The notes under the pieces: generated by a model
The model's database searches: none
Told to the model about the DNA's origin: nothing
Seen by the model: only the letters and a program-made list of their open reading frames with translations
Assembly (NCBI GenBank): GCA_021531385.1
Contig: JAFBIR010000004.1
Coordinates: 181,469 to 245,468, forward strand
Length of the DNA: 64,000 nt
From: Parabacteroides distasonis
GTDB taxonomy: Bacteria > Bacteroidota > Bacteroidia > Bacteroidales > Tannerellaceae
Direction: 5' to 3'
Translations under genes and position numbers: made by a program
Part shown: positions 18,440-26,115 of the stretch, in pieces
Position numbering within the stretch: position 1 is the stretch's first letter
Layout: every line of letters starts with the position of its first letter

Positions 18440-19654
18440 ATGAAACAGCTATTCGCAATACTATGCTTATGGATCGCCTGTGCCGCTCATGTATATGCCC
18501 AGCACGAGGAGGAATCCGAAAACGGCATTGTCTCCTTGGCCGGTAAAGAGGGCTTCACAATCGGCAGCAAGAAGGGAGACTTCCTGTTCAAGCCCTACCT
18601 GTTGGTGCAGGCCAGTGCCAACGTCAACTATTACGATGACGAGGGGTTGGATGCAGCCTATAACCAAGACAATATCGCCAACTCCGGCTTCTCCATTCCC
18701 TATGCGGTCTTGGGATTCACGGGTAAGGCATTCGACAAAGTGACCTTCAACCTCTCGCTCAACGCGGCTGCTTCGGGTGGGGCGTTGTTGCAACAGGCCT
18801 GGTTTGACGTGCGCTTGAAAGAGGCGTTCGCCATCCGGGTGGGTAAATTCAAGACCCCCTTCTCGCATGCCTACCTGACCACCTTGGGCGAGACCCTGCT
18901 GCCGGTATTGCCAGCCTCGTTGACAGCTTCCGTCATCCTGCCCCATTCGCTCAATGCGGTCACGCCTAATATAGGGACCGGTTTTGACCTGGGTGTCGAG
19001 GTGCATGGATTGGTGAAGGAGAAGTTTGGTTATGAGGTCGGCATCTTCAACGGAACGGGTAGTGCGGTCAATCTGGCGAGCAAGACCTTCAGCGACGATT
19101 GGCATATCCCCTCGTTGCTCTATGCCGGTCGCTTCACCTACATGCCCAAGGGCGTGATGCCCTCCACACAAGGCAATCCCCACCGCCTCCGGGAGGATAA
19201 GTTGCTCTTTGGCCTCTCTACCTCCCTCAATGTCGAGAGCGAGAATGAGAGCACCAACGATTTTCGGGTGGGGGCGGAGTTTGCCTGGTTGAGGAACCGC
19301 CTCTATGTGGGGGCCGAGCTCTATTACATGCAGGTGGGTTTCACCGAACGGCAGAAGATTGATGAGATCTATCGCTATCTGGGTGGCTATGTGCAGGGCG
19401 GCTATTTCGTCACGCCCAAGTGGCAGGTAGCGGCTCGTTACGACCTCTTCAACCGTAACGGTATGGACACGAACGGTTTCCTGAATATACCGGCCGTAGG
19501 TTTCAACTATTTCTTCACGGGATGCAACCTGAAGCTCCAGGCCATGTATCAATTCATCGGGCGGACGGGGTACGACACCCAGCTGGATCGAGACAACGAC
19601 GATCTGGGATTGGCCATGCATTCCGGCACGATCCTCCTGCAATACACCTTCTAA
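18440..19654 (+). CDS. Phosphate-selective porin O/P-like protein
   Basis: A 404-residue outer-membrane barrel with a signal peptide ending HVYAQ. The mature part starts KEGFTIGSKKGDFLFKPYLLVQ and includes FAIRVGKFKTPFSHAYLTTLGE, the pattern of OprO/OprP-type porins (a strand with KFKTPFS is diagnostic), and ends in LLQYTF with terminal Phe as needed for barrel assembly. It is the second barrel of this operon. OprO/P homologues carry anions, but in Bacteroidetes many members are of unknown specificity; here the haem/imelysin context makes an iron or electron-shuttle role equally possible. A very long open frame on the opposite strand is a shadow. Confidence 0.85.
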   Translation: MKQLFAILCLWIACAAHVYAQHEEESENGIVSLAGKEGFTIGSKKGDFLFKPYLLVQASANVNYYDDEGLDAAYNQDNIANSGFSIPYAVLGFTGKAFDKVTFNLSLNAAASGGALLQQAWFDVRLKEAFAIRVGKFKTPFSHAYLTTLGETLLPVLPASLTASVILPHSLNAVTPNIGTGFDLGVEVHGLVKEKFGYEVGIFNGTGSAVNLASKTFSDDWHIPSLLYAGRFTYMPKGVMPSTQGNPHRLREDKLLFGLSTSLNVESENESTNDFRVGAEFAWLRNRLYVGAELYYMQVGFTERQKIDEIYRYLGGYVQGGYFVTPKWQVAARYDLFNRNGMDTNGFLNIPAVGFNYFFTGCNLKLQAMYQFIGRTGYDTQLDRDNDDLGLAMHSGTILLQYTF

Positions 19655-19657
19655 GCG

Positions 19658-20383
19658 ATGAACGTGATGAAAGCAATGAAACGAATCCGTTGGGCCGCCT
19701 TCGCCCTCCTGCTGCTGGGCGTTGCTTGCGATGATGGCAAGATCTACGAGACCTATCAACCGATGGAGGAGCAGGGCAGTGTCTATCAGCTGAAAGCCAT
19801 CTTGCGAGGGGTCGATACCTGGCCGGACGATTACGAGTTGGTGGCCGCAGCCTTTGGGGATAGCCCTTATGCCACCTATACGAAGGTGATCCATGCCCCC
19901 GAGCGAGAGGGAGAGCCGGTCAGTGTGACCCTATCCGGTATGCGTGAGGTCAACCAGGTAGAGATCTGTGCGGTCAATCGCTTGCGGAAGCGGATCGTCA
20001 CCTTCTATCAGACCGAATTCACCCTGCAGGAGGATACTCTCTTCGTGGATGCGGGCACATTAGATGTCAGTATAGGCAATGGCGTACAGCAACAGGTGTT
20101 CAATACCGATTGCATCGGTTGTCATGGTGCGAGCACCTTTGCGGCGGCCAATCTCTTCCTGACCGAAGGAAAAAGTGAGGCAGCCTTAGTGGGAGTCCCC
20201 TCCACCCGTTCGGAGGCCGGTAAGCTGTTGGTAGCACCCGGCTCACCCGACGAAAGCTTCCTCATGGAGGTCTTGACCCATCCCGAAGCCGTCCGTCACG
20301 ACCATGTCGATATCCTCTCCGCCAAACCCGATAAGCTCACCCTCCTCGAAGCATGGATTGAATCAATTAAAACGAATTTATAA
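19658..20383 (+). CDS. Lipoprotein with one c-type haem motif
   Basis: A 241-residue lipoprotein (lipobox LGVAC, Cys24). The first half is a beta-rich region without a family I recognise. The second half starts at FNTDCIGCHG, giving a CxxCH site at Cys152/Cys155/His156, followed by a cytochrome c-like tail with LLVAPGSPDESFLMEVLTHPE, a pattern seen in DUF1549/planctomycete-type cytochrome modules where Met or His serves as second haem ligand. It is 4 bp after the porin gene and shares its TAATG stop-start with the next gene, so it belongs to the same transcript. Probably a periplasm-facing or surface electron carrier. Confidence 0.8.
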   Translation: MNVMKAMKRIRWAAFALLLLGVACDDGKIYETYQPMEEQGSVYQLKAILRGVDTWPDDYELVAAAFGDSPYATYTKVIHAPEREGEPVSVTLSGMREVNQVEICAVNRLRKRIVTFYQTEFTLQEDTLFVDAGTLDVSIGNGVQQQVFNTDCIGCHGASTFAAANLFLTEGKSEAALVGVPSTRSEAGKLLVAPGSPDESFLMEVLTHPEAVRHDHVDILSAKPDKLTLLEAWIESIKTNL

Positions 20384-21534
20384 TGTATAGAGAAACAACC
20401 AAGAAAATCGATCAAGCGGAAGCGGTATCCATCCAATTGAACCGCTTCGAACCCGAAGAAGGTATGGCCGAATACCAACTGCTGCTCAGCGGAACAGACC
20501 CCACGCTCCCCTTCACGGAGCAAGCCGAACACCTGTGGCAAGCCTATATCCGGGTGATGCGGGAGGAGCTGGCGGACAAGAAAGCCTGCCCTGTGATGCG
20601 CAGATATTTCGTGAGCGATGCCGCCAACCAATCCGACTGGATCCAAGCCTGGGAGTTGGAGAACGGTTGTTCGGCCTATAGCATCGTGCAGCAACCCCCA
20701 TTGAACGGAACCAAGATAGCCCTCTGGTGCTACCTGCTGACCGATGTCACGGTGGAGCGAGCGGCTGAGGGACTTTGGCAAGTGGCCCATGCGGGCTATC
20801 GCCATTATTGGATCGGAGGCTTGACCGCCCGGGCGACCGATGCCGAGCAACAGACCCGCCTCCTGCTGGGCGATTATGTGATGCGGCTGATGCGCCAACG
20901 GATGACCCTCTCTGCGAATTGCTTACGCACCTGGCTCTTCGTGCAGAACGTGGATGTCAATTATGCGGGTGTGGTGAAAGCCCGTAGGGAGCTCTTCGTC
21001 ACCCAAGGACTGACCGAGCAAACCCATTACATCGCCAGCACCGGTATCGAGGGACGCCATGCCGATCCGGAGGTGTGCGTGCAGATGGATGCCTATGCCG
21101 TGGAGGGATTGCGACCGGAGCAGATCCAGCAACTCTATGCCCCTACCCATCTCAACCCCACCTACGAGTATGGAGTCACCTTCGAGCGAGGTACGGCCAT
21201 CCACTATCCCGATCGCACGCACATATTGATCTCCGGCACGGCCAGCATCGACAACCAAGGCACTATCTTGTATGAGGGCGATGTCATCCGGCAAGCCGAA
21301 CGCATGATGGAGAACATCTCCGCCCTCTTGGCCGAGGCGGGAGCTACGATTGACGACATCACCCAAGCCATCACCTACCTGCGGGATCCAGCCGATTATG
21401 CCGTGGTGAGTCGCTATTTCGCCACGCACTATCCCCATCTGCCCCAACTCATTGTCCTCGCTCCCGTCTGCCGCCCCGGATGGTTAATCGAGACGGAATG
21501 TTGGGGGGTAGCTCATAGGCGACCTCTATCGTAA
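20383..21534 (+). CDS. Chorismatase/Rid-like enzyme (FkbO-Hyg5 relative)
   Basis: A 383-residue cytoplasmic protein with no signal. The C-terminal half carries a YjgF/Rid-type fold: HILISGTASIDNQGTILYEG, QAERMMENISALLAEAGATI, AITYLRDPADYAVV and VCRPGWLIETECWG. The last block resembles the CRxxLLVEIE end of chorismatases such as FkbO, Hyg5 and XanB2, whose catalytic Glu lies there, and the length fits. Those enzymes cleave pyruvate from chorismate and give hydroxybenzoates or dihydrodiols. Alternatively it is a plain Rid-family deaminase. It is translationally coupled (TAATG) to the haem lipoprotein, so it is the only cytoplasmic enzyme in this operon. It converges with a broken PIN gene by 9 nt. 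Confidence 0.65.
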   Translation: MYRETTKKIDQAEAVSIQLNRFEPEEGMAEYQLLLSGTDPTLPFTEQAEHLWQAYIRVMREELADKKACPVMRRYFVSDAANQSDWIQAWELENGCSAYSIVQQPPLNGTKIALWCYLLTDVTVERAAEGLWQVAHAGYRHYWIGGLTARATDAEQQTRLLLGDYVMRLMRQRMTLSANCLRTWLFVQNVDVNYAGVVKARRELFVTQGLTEQTHYIASTGIEGRHADPEVCVQMDAYAVEGLRPEQIQQLYAPTHLNPTYEYGVTFERGTAIHYPDRTHILISGTASIDNQGTILYEGDVIRQAERMMENISALLAEAGATIDDITQAITYLRDPADYAVVSRYFATHYPHLPQLIVLAPVCRPGWLIETECWGVAHRRPLS

Positions 21535-21624
21535 GAAATCATCCAGAAAGTCTGAAGGTTCTTTGACAGGTATGGAAAGTCCCTCAAAATGTTTCGTGTT
21601 ACGGGTAATGATCACATCAGGAGA
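21526..21624 (-). pseudogene. PIN-domain protein, C-terminal remnant
   Basis: The last 32 codons of this frame read SPDVIITRNTKHFEGL then SIPVKEPSDFLDDFL, the end of a VapC-type PIN ribonuclease (IITRN...F is the conserved Asp-Asn tail). Upstream the frame turns into unrelated, repeat-like sequence (21690-21800), and part of a plausible helix (AMVEKYFKAL) lies in a different frame, so the gene is frameshifted and truncated. The end overlaps the convergent chorismatase-like gene by 9 nt. Confidence 0.55.
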
Positions 21625-21851
21625 AGCTGCACACGGATGAGTGCCTTGAAATACTTTTCCACCATGGCTTGTAAGCTGACATTGTGCTGACGGGCAAAAC
21701 CTCACCCTGCGCCACACGAAGTGTGCTCCCTCGTGTCCTGCCGGGCTCGACCCGCAAAGACACAACGTTTTTGCCTGCCCTTTATAGAGCCTTTTCATAG
21801 TGATCCTCACGCGTGCGAACATATATTATATAGTAAGCCATCAGAGGGTAT

Positions 21852-21917
21852 AAAAAAGAGCCGACTCAACGGATCCTTCGAGCTACCTCGTTCGATCTGC
21901 TGAGCCGGCCTCTTTTT
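21852..21917. terminator. Bidirectional terminator
   Basis: AAAAAAGAGCCGACTCA (21852-21868) pairs with TGAGCCGGCCTCTTTTT (21901-21917), giving a long hairpin with A-tract and T-tract. It ends the fimbrillin gene on the minus strand and can stop transcripts coming from 21.5 kb. Confidence 0.75.
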
Positions 21918-21983
21918 GTCATTGCACCAACCTCCCTCAAAGCAGGACTACTGCTTGGGAGAGGGCAATGCGTCATATTGAGT

Positions 21984-23126
21984 TTAGAAATCGCCTTTAT
22001 CGACAGAAGTTTCTACCCAATTTTCCACATCTGCTTCAAAAGTGATGGGCACAATGTCATATTCTTTTCCGTTCTCATCATAACCTGCACCAAAACATAA
22101 AGTATAAACATAACGCTTACCTGACTCCCATGTGGCTTCAAAAGGCACATACATAACTCCGTAACCATCTTCAAGCTGTTCTCCTTCTCGTGGAATAAAA
22201 TAATGATTATTTCCGCCATCAGGCTCCTGATAGATTTTACAGGTGATCTTTAAATAAGAACGGTCTTTCGTTTCATCAACCTTTTTGATTGTTGTAGTTT
22301 TAGGATCCCATTTTTCAAGAGTCTGTGGAATAAAGAGCATTGGCTTGTTTCCTGATATCTGAGTCTCAGGATCACCAACAGCAGTCACCTTTATAGGAAC
22401 AGATGGTTCCATTCCTACAGTATATGACATTGGTAATAAATAACCAGACCAAGCCCCAGAAGTAGATAAAGTAGGGAAAGAAAATGTGCCTCTTCCATAT
22501 ACATTCGCAATCTCTATACTCTTTATTTCCACTCTCAAATTCTCATCTCTCTTTTTCGCCTTGAACAAGACCTGGGAGAGTGCATGTTTAAATTGAAGCG
22601 TAATTTCACCATTTTGAGTATCACTTTTTTTCTGCTGCAAAGCATAGGCATACATCAAATCCACGTTAGTCTCTGAAGAACTAACAGTAGGAGCATACTC
22701 ATCGTGAACCGCAACCTGTAATTCCTGTTTATCGCCATTAATAATCCAGTTGCTAAAATGAAATGTAGCTGGGCTAATTGCATAAAAATCTAATGCTTCC
22801 ACATGAGGCCAATACAATATATCTTCTTGATTCGCATAATTCCACATAGCATTATCCGTATCATACTTGATAGTTACACCACCTCTCCATTCAGAAGAAG
22901 AATTACCAATAAAAGATTGACCATCTTTAAGAGCAAACACCTCAAACGGATAGTTGGTGAACGTAGTACTATGAATTATCTCCGCCTTCGTCTGCGGATT
23001 ATTACTAACGACATTAAAACCAATCACATTCGACTCGGAAGTGCGCACATTCGCTATCTCCTCATCGGCTGAGCAACCGGCCAACAGCAGGCCGATCGCC
23101 ATCATACACAACTCTTTTTTCATCAT
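21984..23126 (-). CDS. Fimbrillin-family lipoprotein (major or tip pilin candidate)
   Basis: A 380-residue lipoprotein with lipobox LLLAGC (Cys18). The layout fits Bacteroidetes fimbrillins: IGFNVVSNNPQTKAEI near residue 35, FEVFALKDGQSFIGNSS, a WPHVEALDFYAISPA block near 105, LQFKHALSQVLFKAKKRD near 175 and an acidic C-terminus with TFEADVENWVET, which could be the donor strand. Such lipoproteins are matured by an Arg/Lys-specific cut and polymerise by strand exchange; a candidate cut lies near residue 47 (QTK-AEI) but is not certain. It lies downstream of the DUF5119 and DUF3575 genes in one operon. No Mfa/Fim anchor or shaft paralogue is present. Confidence 0.85.
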   Translation of the reverse strand: MMKKELCMMAIGLLLAGCSADEEIANVRTSESNVIGFNVVSNNPQTKAEIIHSTTFTNYPFEVFALKDGQSFIGNSSSEWRGGVTIKYDTDNAMWNYANQEDILYWPHVEALDFYAISPATFHFSNWIINGDKQELQVAVHDEYAPTVSSSETNVDLMYAYALQQKKSDTQNGEITLQFKHALSQVLFKAKKRDENLRVEIKSIEIANVYGRGTFSFPTLSTSGAWSGYLLPMSYTVGMEPSVPIKVTAVGDPETQISGNKPMLFIPQTLEKWDPKTTTIKKVDETKDRSYLKITCKIYQEPDGGNNHYFIPREGEQLEDGYGVMYVPFEATWESGKRYVYTLCFGAGYDENGKEYDIVPITFEADVENWVETSVDKGDF

Positions 23127-23152
23127 TATAGTAAGTAATTAATGTTATACAA

Positions 23153-24061
23153 TCATATCTTTATATCTATATTCACATCTTCCCAATCATCGGCTGAGAC
23201 ATCGAAGCCTCCGCTGTCCGTGGAATCGGCCGGCAGCGTAAAATCGAAGTTGAGCACCAAATGCACGTCGCCCACCATGCCCGCACGGGGAGTAGCAAGA
23301 ATCTGCTCGCTCACCGACTGACGCAACAGATGCACCTTGCCTGTCTGCGTCTTGAGGTAAAGCTTGAAGTCTTGCAGACAACCGTCTTGATAACCAAAGG
23401 TCAGAAACTCGCCCACCAACTGGCTGCCCACGCGCTGTCCCGTGAAGAGCAACGTATCGACCCGTTCGGAAGAAATCCCCTCTTTCGTAATCAACAACTC
23501 ACCAATCATGCCGGTCAGCTCCGCCCGGAAATCTGCCATTCGCTCCAATCCCCGAAGTCCATTCACCTCATAGGTGTAGCGACTGGTCAACCGCTCTGGC
23601 ATCAAACGGATCACCTGCTCACCAGCCAACTCGGGATCTTTCACCTCGACATCGTTCTGCTTGGCACCACAGAGGAAATCGGGTGTCAAGCAGGCCGGCG
23701 TGCCATCCGGAGCCTTGGTCTCACTGGTGAAAACCAAGAGTTGTCCCGTTTGCGCACCATCCTCCACCGCAGCCCATTCCAAGTCATTGTTATAGCATAA
23801 AACCTGATAAGTTGTAGGCGGCAGATGCACCACGCCTCCAGAGAGGTCGGCAAAGTCAAACAGCCAACCGCTGCTCCCTGTTGCCGGGTAGCAGACCAAC
23901 CGCATCCCTGCCGGCCGCAAGCTGTCAGCCAACAACTGCCAGTCGAACAGGATCCGCACGTCTGCCCCATGCGTATGGTCGTAGCAAAGCTCCTTGTGCT
24001 CACAAGCACTCAGCCCAACCAGCAGCCCCAACAGGCATACCCACATAGCGCATTGCCTCAT
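23153..24061 (-). CDS. DUF5119 fimbrial-locus lipoprotein
   Basis: A 302-residue lipoprotein (lipobox GLSAC, Cys20) with the DUF5119 start CEHKELCYDHTHGADVRILF straight after lipidation, followed by alternating beta segments typical of FimB/Mfa2-like anchors (VKDPELAGEQVIRLMPERLT; VLNFDFTLPADST). DUF5119 genes sit next to fimbrillins in Bacteroidales and are thought to anchor or initiate the fibre. Its ATG overlaps the DUF3575 stop by 4 nt. Two C-terminal acidic patches (DDWEDVNIDIKI) end the protein. Function is inferred from the family and neighbours. Confidence 0.82.
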   Translation of the reverse strand: MRQCAMWVCLLGLLVGLSACEHKELCYDHTHGADVRILFDWQLLADSLRPAGMRLVCYPATGSSGWLFDFADLSGGVVHLPPTTYQVLCYNNDLEWAAVEDGAQTGQLLVFTSETKAPDGTPACLTPDFLCGAKQNDVEVKDPELAGEQVIRLMPERLTSRYTYEVNGLRGLERMADFRAELTGMIGELLITKEGISSERVDTLLFTGQRVGSQLVGEFLTFGYQDGCLQDFKLYLKTQTGKVHLLRQSVSEQILATPRAGMVGDVHLVLNFDFTLPADSTDSGGFDVSADDWEDVNIDIKI

Positions 24062-24681
24062 CGCTTACCTCCTTTCCGATCGAACAGATAGACAAAGGAG
24101 ACCTCCGCCCAAGTAGGGCCAAACCAGCGTCTCCGCTTGGTGCTTTGCCAAACATAATGGGTATCTTTCGGCAGATATTCCTGATAGATTCCTCCTAAGT
24201 AACCGATGCCCAGCGAGCAATCCAAGCGCCACCGCGCAGCCAATCGCCACGCATAGCCATAGGAGAAGCCTCCGGCATAGCTCCATTTGTCTCCTAAGTA
24301 GCCTCGTTCGCCCCATTCCACATCGTAGGTCAGCAGTTGCCCATAGACCCCAAGGTGATGACCTCGTGCCGCTTGCGCATCCGAACGACGACCCAGCCAG
24401 TAGCGTAACTCCAGCTCCCCGCCATAGGTGCGCCAGTAGCGATGGCGGTTGTCGTTCTTCCACCAACCATACATCCAATGTAAATGAGCTGACCATTGGG
24501 GATTCCAGCTATACCCGATCCCCACGTTAGGAATCAACAGGGCATCATAGAGCCCATTGGTCCGAACAGACCACCCCGATTCTACATCCTTTTTTGGTTC
24601 CACAGCTTGAGCTGAAAGTATGCCCAACTTACCTATGGCACCCCAAAGGCACAAAACAATCATCCATATTTCCCTTCTCAT
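24058..24681 (-). CDS. DUF3575 outer-membrane-like protein of the fimbrial locus
   Basis: The start at 24681 (MRREIWMIVL) is preferred because it gives a signal peptide ending LSAQA; a further in-frame ATG lies 21 bp upstream. The 207-residue product has the DUF3575 pattern: NGLYDALLIPNVGIGYSW, HWMYGWWKNDNRHRYW and WLDRG-like barrel segments rich in Tyr/Trp, ending FVYLFDRKGGKR. DUF3575 proteins form small barrels and usually precede DUF5119 and fimbrillin genes, as here. They may help secretion or surface attachment of the pilin. No activity can be read from the sequence. Confidence 0.82.
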   Translation of the reverse strand: MRREIWMIVLCLWGAIGKLGILSAQAVEPKKDVESGWSVRTNGLYDALLIPNVGIGYSWNPQWSAHLHWMYGWWKNDNRHRYWRTYGGELELRYWLGRRSDAQAARGHHLGVYGQLLTYDVEWGERGYLGDKWSYAGGFSYGYAWRLAARWRLDCSLGIGYLGGIYQEYLPKDTHYVWQSTKRRRWFGPTWAEVSFVYLFDRKGGKR

Positions 24682-24826
24682 TTCATTGATCAAAGACCAC
24701 ACATTTATAATGGACGCAAATATAGCCTCTTTTTTCTTACCACAGCCTTAACCCATAGGGGGGGTAATTACAATTACTATCATTTATATCTGAAACAACT
24801 TTGTTAACATATACGAATAAAGCCAT

Positions 24827-25156
24827 TTGTCAATTATCCTAAACAACCACAAATATTCTTCTTTTTTTTACGAGGATGCGAAGTATTCGTACAAGCAAGC
24901 TTACGGCTATTTCCCTGGCGTCGTCTCAATAGACGGCATCATTGCGTACATCGAAAACCGTGACGGAAACTGCCGCATATTCTACATACGGGCCATACAC
25001 AGTGCGTCAATGTACAGCCGCATACAAGATATACGCGAATGGAGGCGTGTAGAGATAGGCTCGCAGGAAACGGAAGTGGCCTCGGTCATGTCAACACAGT
25101 TCATGGAAGACGGCAAGAAGGGGGTGGCTGAATTTGTATACCAGCATGCCGTATGA
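24827..25156 (+). pseudogene. IS1380-type transposase remnant with internal deletion
   Basis: The 109-residue frame joins two separate parts of an IS1380-family transposase: YEDAKYSYKQAYGYFPGVVS...ENRDGN from the central region, and FYIRAIHSASMYSRIQDIREW...VEIGSQETEVASV from further on. The roughly 80 residues that normally separate these are missing, and both ends are gone. It lies in a stretch of degraded sequence between the fimbrial and accessory regions, which marks an old insertion site. No terminal repeats were found. Confidence 0.6.
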
Positions 25157-25245
25157 CAAACTTTCTTTTGGATAAATCCATTTTTTCGAGGCTTTTGAAT
25201 CTCAATCCCCAATGGGGAAAGGGGCGTTGTGTCCTAATTTATTTG

Positions 25246-25389
25246 TTGCAGAAGCGGGAGTTAGCATTAAAGAAATTCAAAGCCTCCAAGGAGCGTAAGA
25301 AAGCGTATATCCAGGAGCTGGAAAAAAGCATGAGGCAGGAGTACAAGGAACGGACTGGCAAAGATGCCGTCAGCTTTACAGTCTGGTGA
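25246..25389 (+). CDS. Small conserved Bacteroidales hypothetical, possibly decayed
   Basis: About 47 residues: KRELALKKFKASKERKKAYI then QELEKSMRQEYKERTGKDAV and a SFTVW end. This highly charged helical pattern resembles short hypothetical proteins that recur in Bacteroides and Parabacteroides genomes; I know of no function. There is no ATG, so translation would need the TTG at 25246 or the 5' end has been lost. The frame is open upstream to 25153 with non-conserved residues. Treat as doubtful. Confidence 0.35.
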   Translation: MQKRELALKKFKASKERKKAYIQELEKSMRQEYKERTGKDAVSFTVW

Positions 25390-25590
25390 TGTTGAGGAAT
25401 TCTTTCGATCATACCTCATCTCTTTTGCGCTGAATCGGGAGTTCCGAAATGGCCATTTCCGAAACAGCGGTTTCGCAACTGCAAATATAGCGCTTTCTCA
25501 CGAAACGCCCCATCACGCTGGCCATCTATTTCAAACTGTCATCTGTCATTTGTCATTGGGATCCTTTAGCTATGCTCGTTAGGGATGATT
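25390..25590. other. Intergenic stretch, no gene seen
   Basis: This stretch between the small hypothetical and the PIN-like gene holds no convincing coding region. It contains one copy of a 25-bp repeat (25534-25558) described separately. Confidence 0.5.
25534..25558 (+). repeat. 25-bp repeat with 7-bp TGTCATT units (left copy)
   Basis: The sequence AACTGTCATCTGTCATTTGT followed by CATTG is identical over 25 bp to 33332-33356, and a near-identical inverted copy is at 33158-33182. The core is three tandem 7-bp units of the form TGTCATy. It lies at the left edge of the accessory island. Confidence 0.85.
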
Positions 25591-26115
25591 TTATAGCTGA
25601 CAGGAAGGAGTATGGGTAGATATATCTATGATGGGCAGTTTGCTCCCTTGGGCAATGACATCGTCTATAAATTGATCACATTCGGCCTTGGTCATTTTGT
25701 GCCTGATGAAAGCGTAGTAGAGGAAATCTATCGTGGTCAGGTAGGTGATTTGATGCTGTTCGCAATAGGTCTTAATATCTCTGAGGTTGCTACTTCCCAG
25801 AACATCTTGATGATCCCGACAGAACACCATGCAGGCGCTTTCCCCTTTTCCTAAGGTGGAGCGTAGTTTCGCATACTCCAATCTGGATGCTCCCGTAGGT
25901 GCGAATTTGTAGGTAGAGATTCTTTTGGGAAAATAGATCAGTGTGTTGTCTATCAGTGTTTTCGTAGATTGCGAAAACGAGACTTCCTCATAGACAACAT
26001 CGAGGATGAGATATTCATATTCTGGAAATATCTCCAACAATCTGCTAAACTGTTGTGCTTTTATGAAATGGATGATGACATCCGCATCGAGCACAATTTT
26101 AGTCTTCGTTGCCAT
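25591..26115 (-). CDS. PIN-like nuclease-fold protein in XRE/ImmA operon
   Basis: A 174-residue protein starting KIVLDADVIIHFIKAQQF, with two Asp (10 and 12) like the first acidic pair of PIN ribonucleases. A middle segment GKGESACMVFCRDHQDVL resembles the alternative acidic position, followed by SSNLRDIKTYCEQHQITY and YLTTIDFLYYAFI. This is consistent with DUF3368/PIN-type toxins, but the family fit is imperfect and the last acidic position is unclear. Its start overlaps the ImmA/IrrE gene by 17 nt, so it is translated from the XRE-controlled message. Likely role: the effector RNase of a three-part module. Confidence 0.65.
   Translation of the reverse strand: MATKTKIVLDADVIIHFIKAQQFSRLLEIFPEYEYLILDVVYEEVSFSQSTKTLIDNTLIYFPKRISTYKFAPTGASRLEYAKLRSTLGKGESACMVFCRDHQDVLGSSNLRDIKTYCEQHQITYLTTIDFLYYAFIRHKMTKAECDQFIDDVIAQGSKLPIIDISTHTPSCQL

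Noticed and set aside
18467..19894. 475-residue open frame on the minus strand opposite the porin and haem lipoprotein genes
   Set aside because: It is a shadow of strongly biased codon use in the porin frame: no family features, no signal, and it spans two well supported genes.
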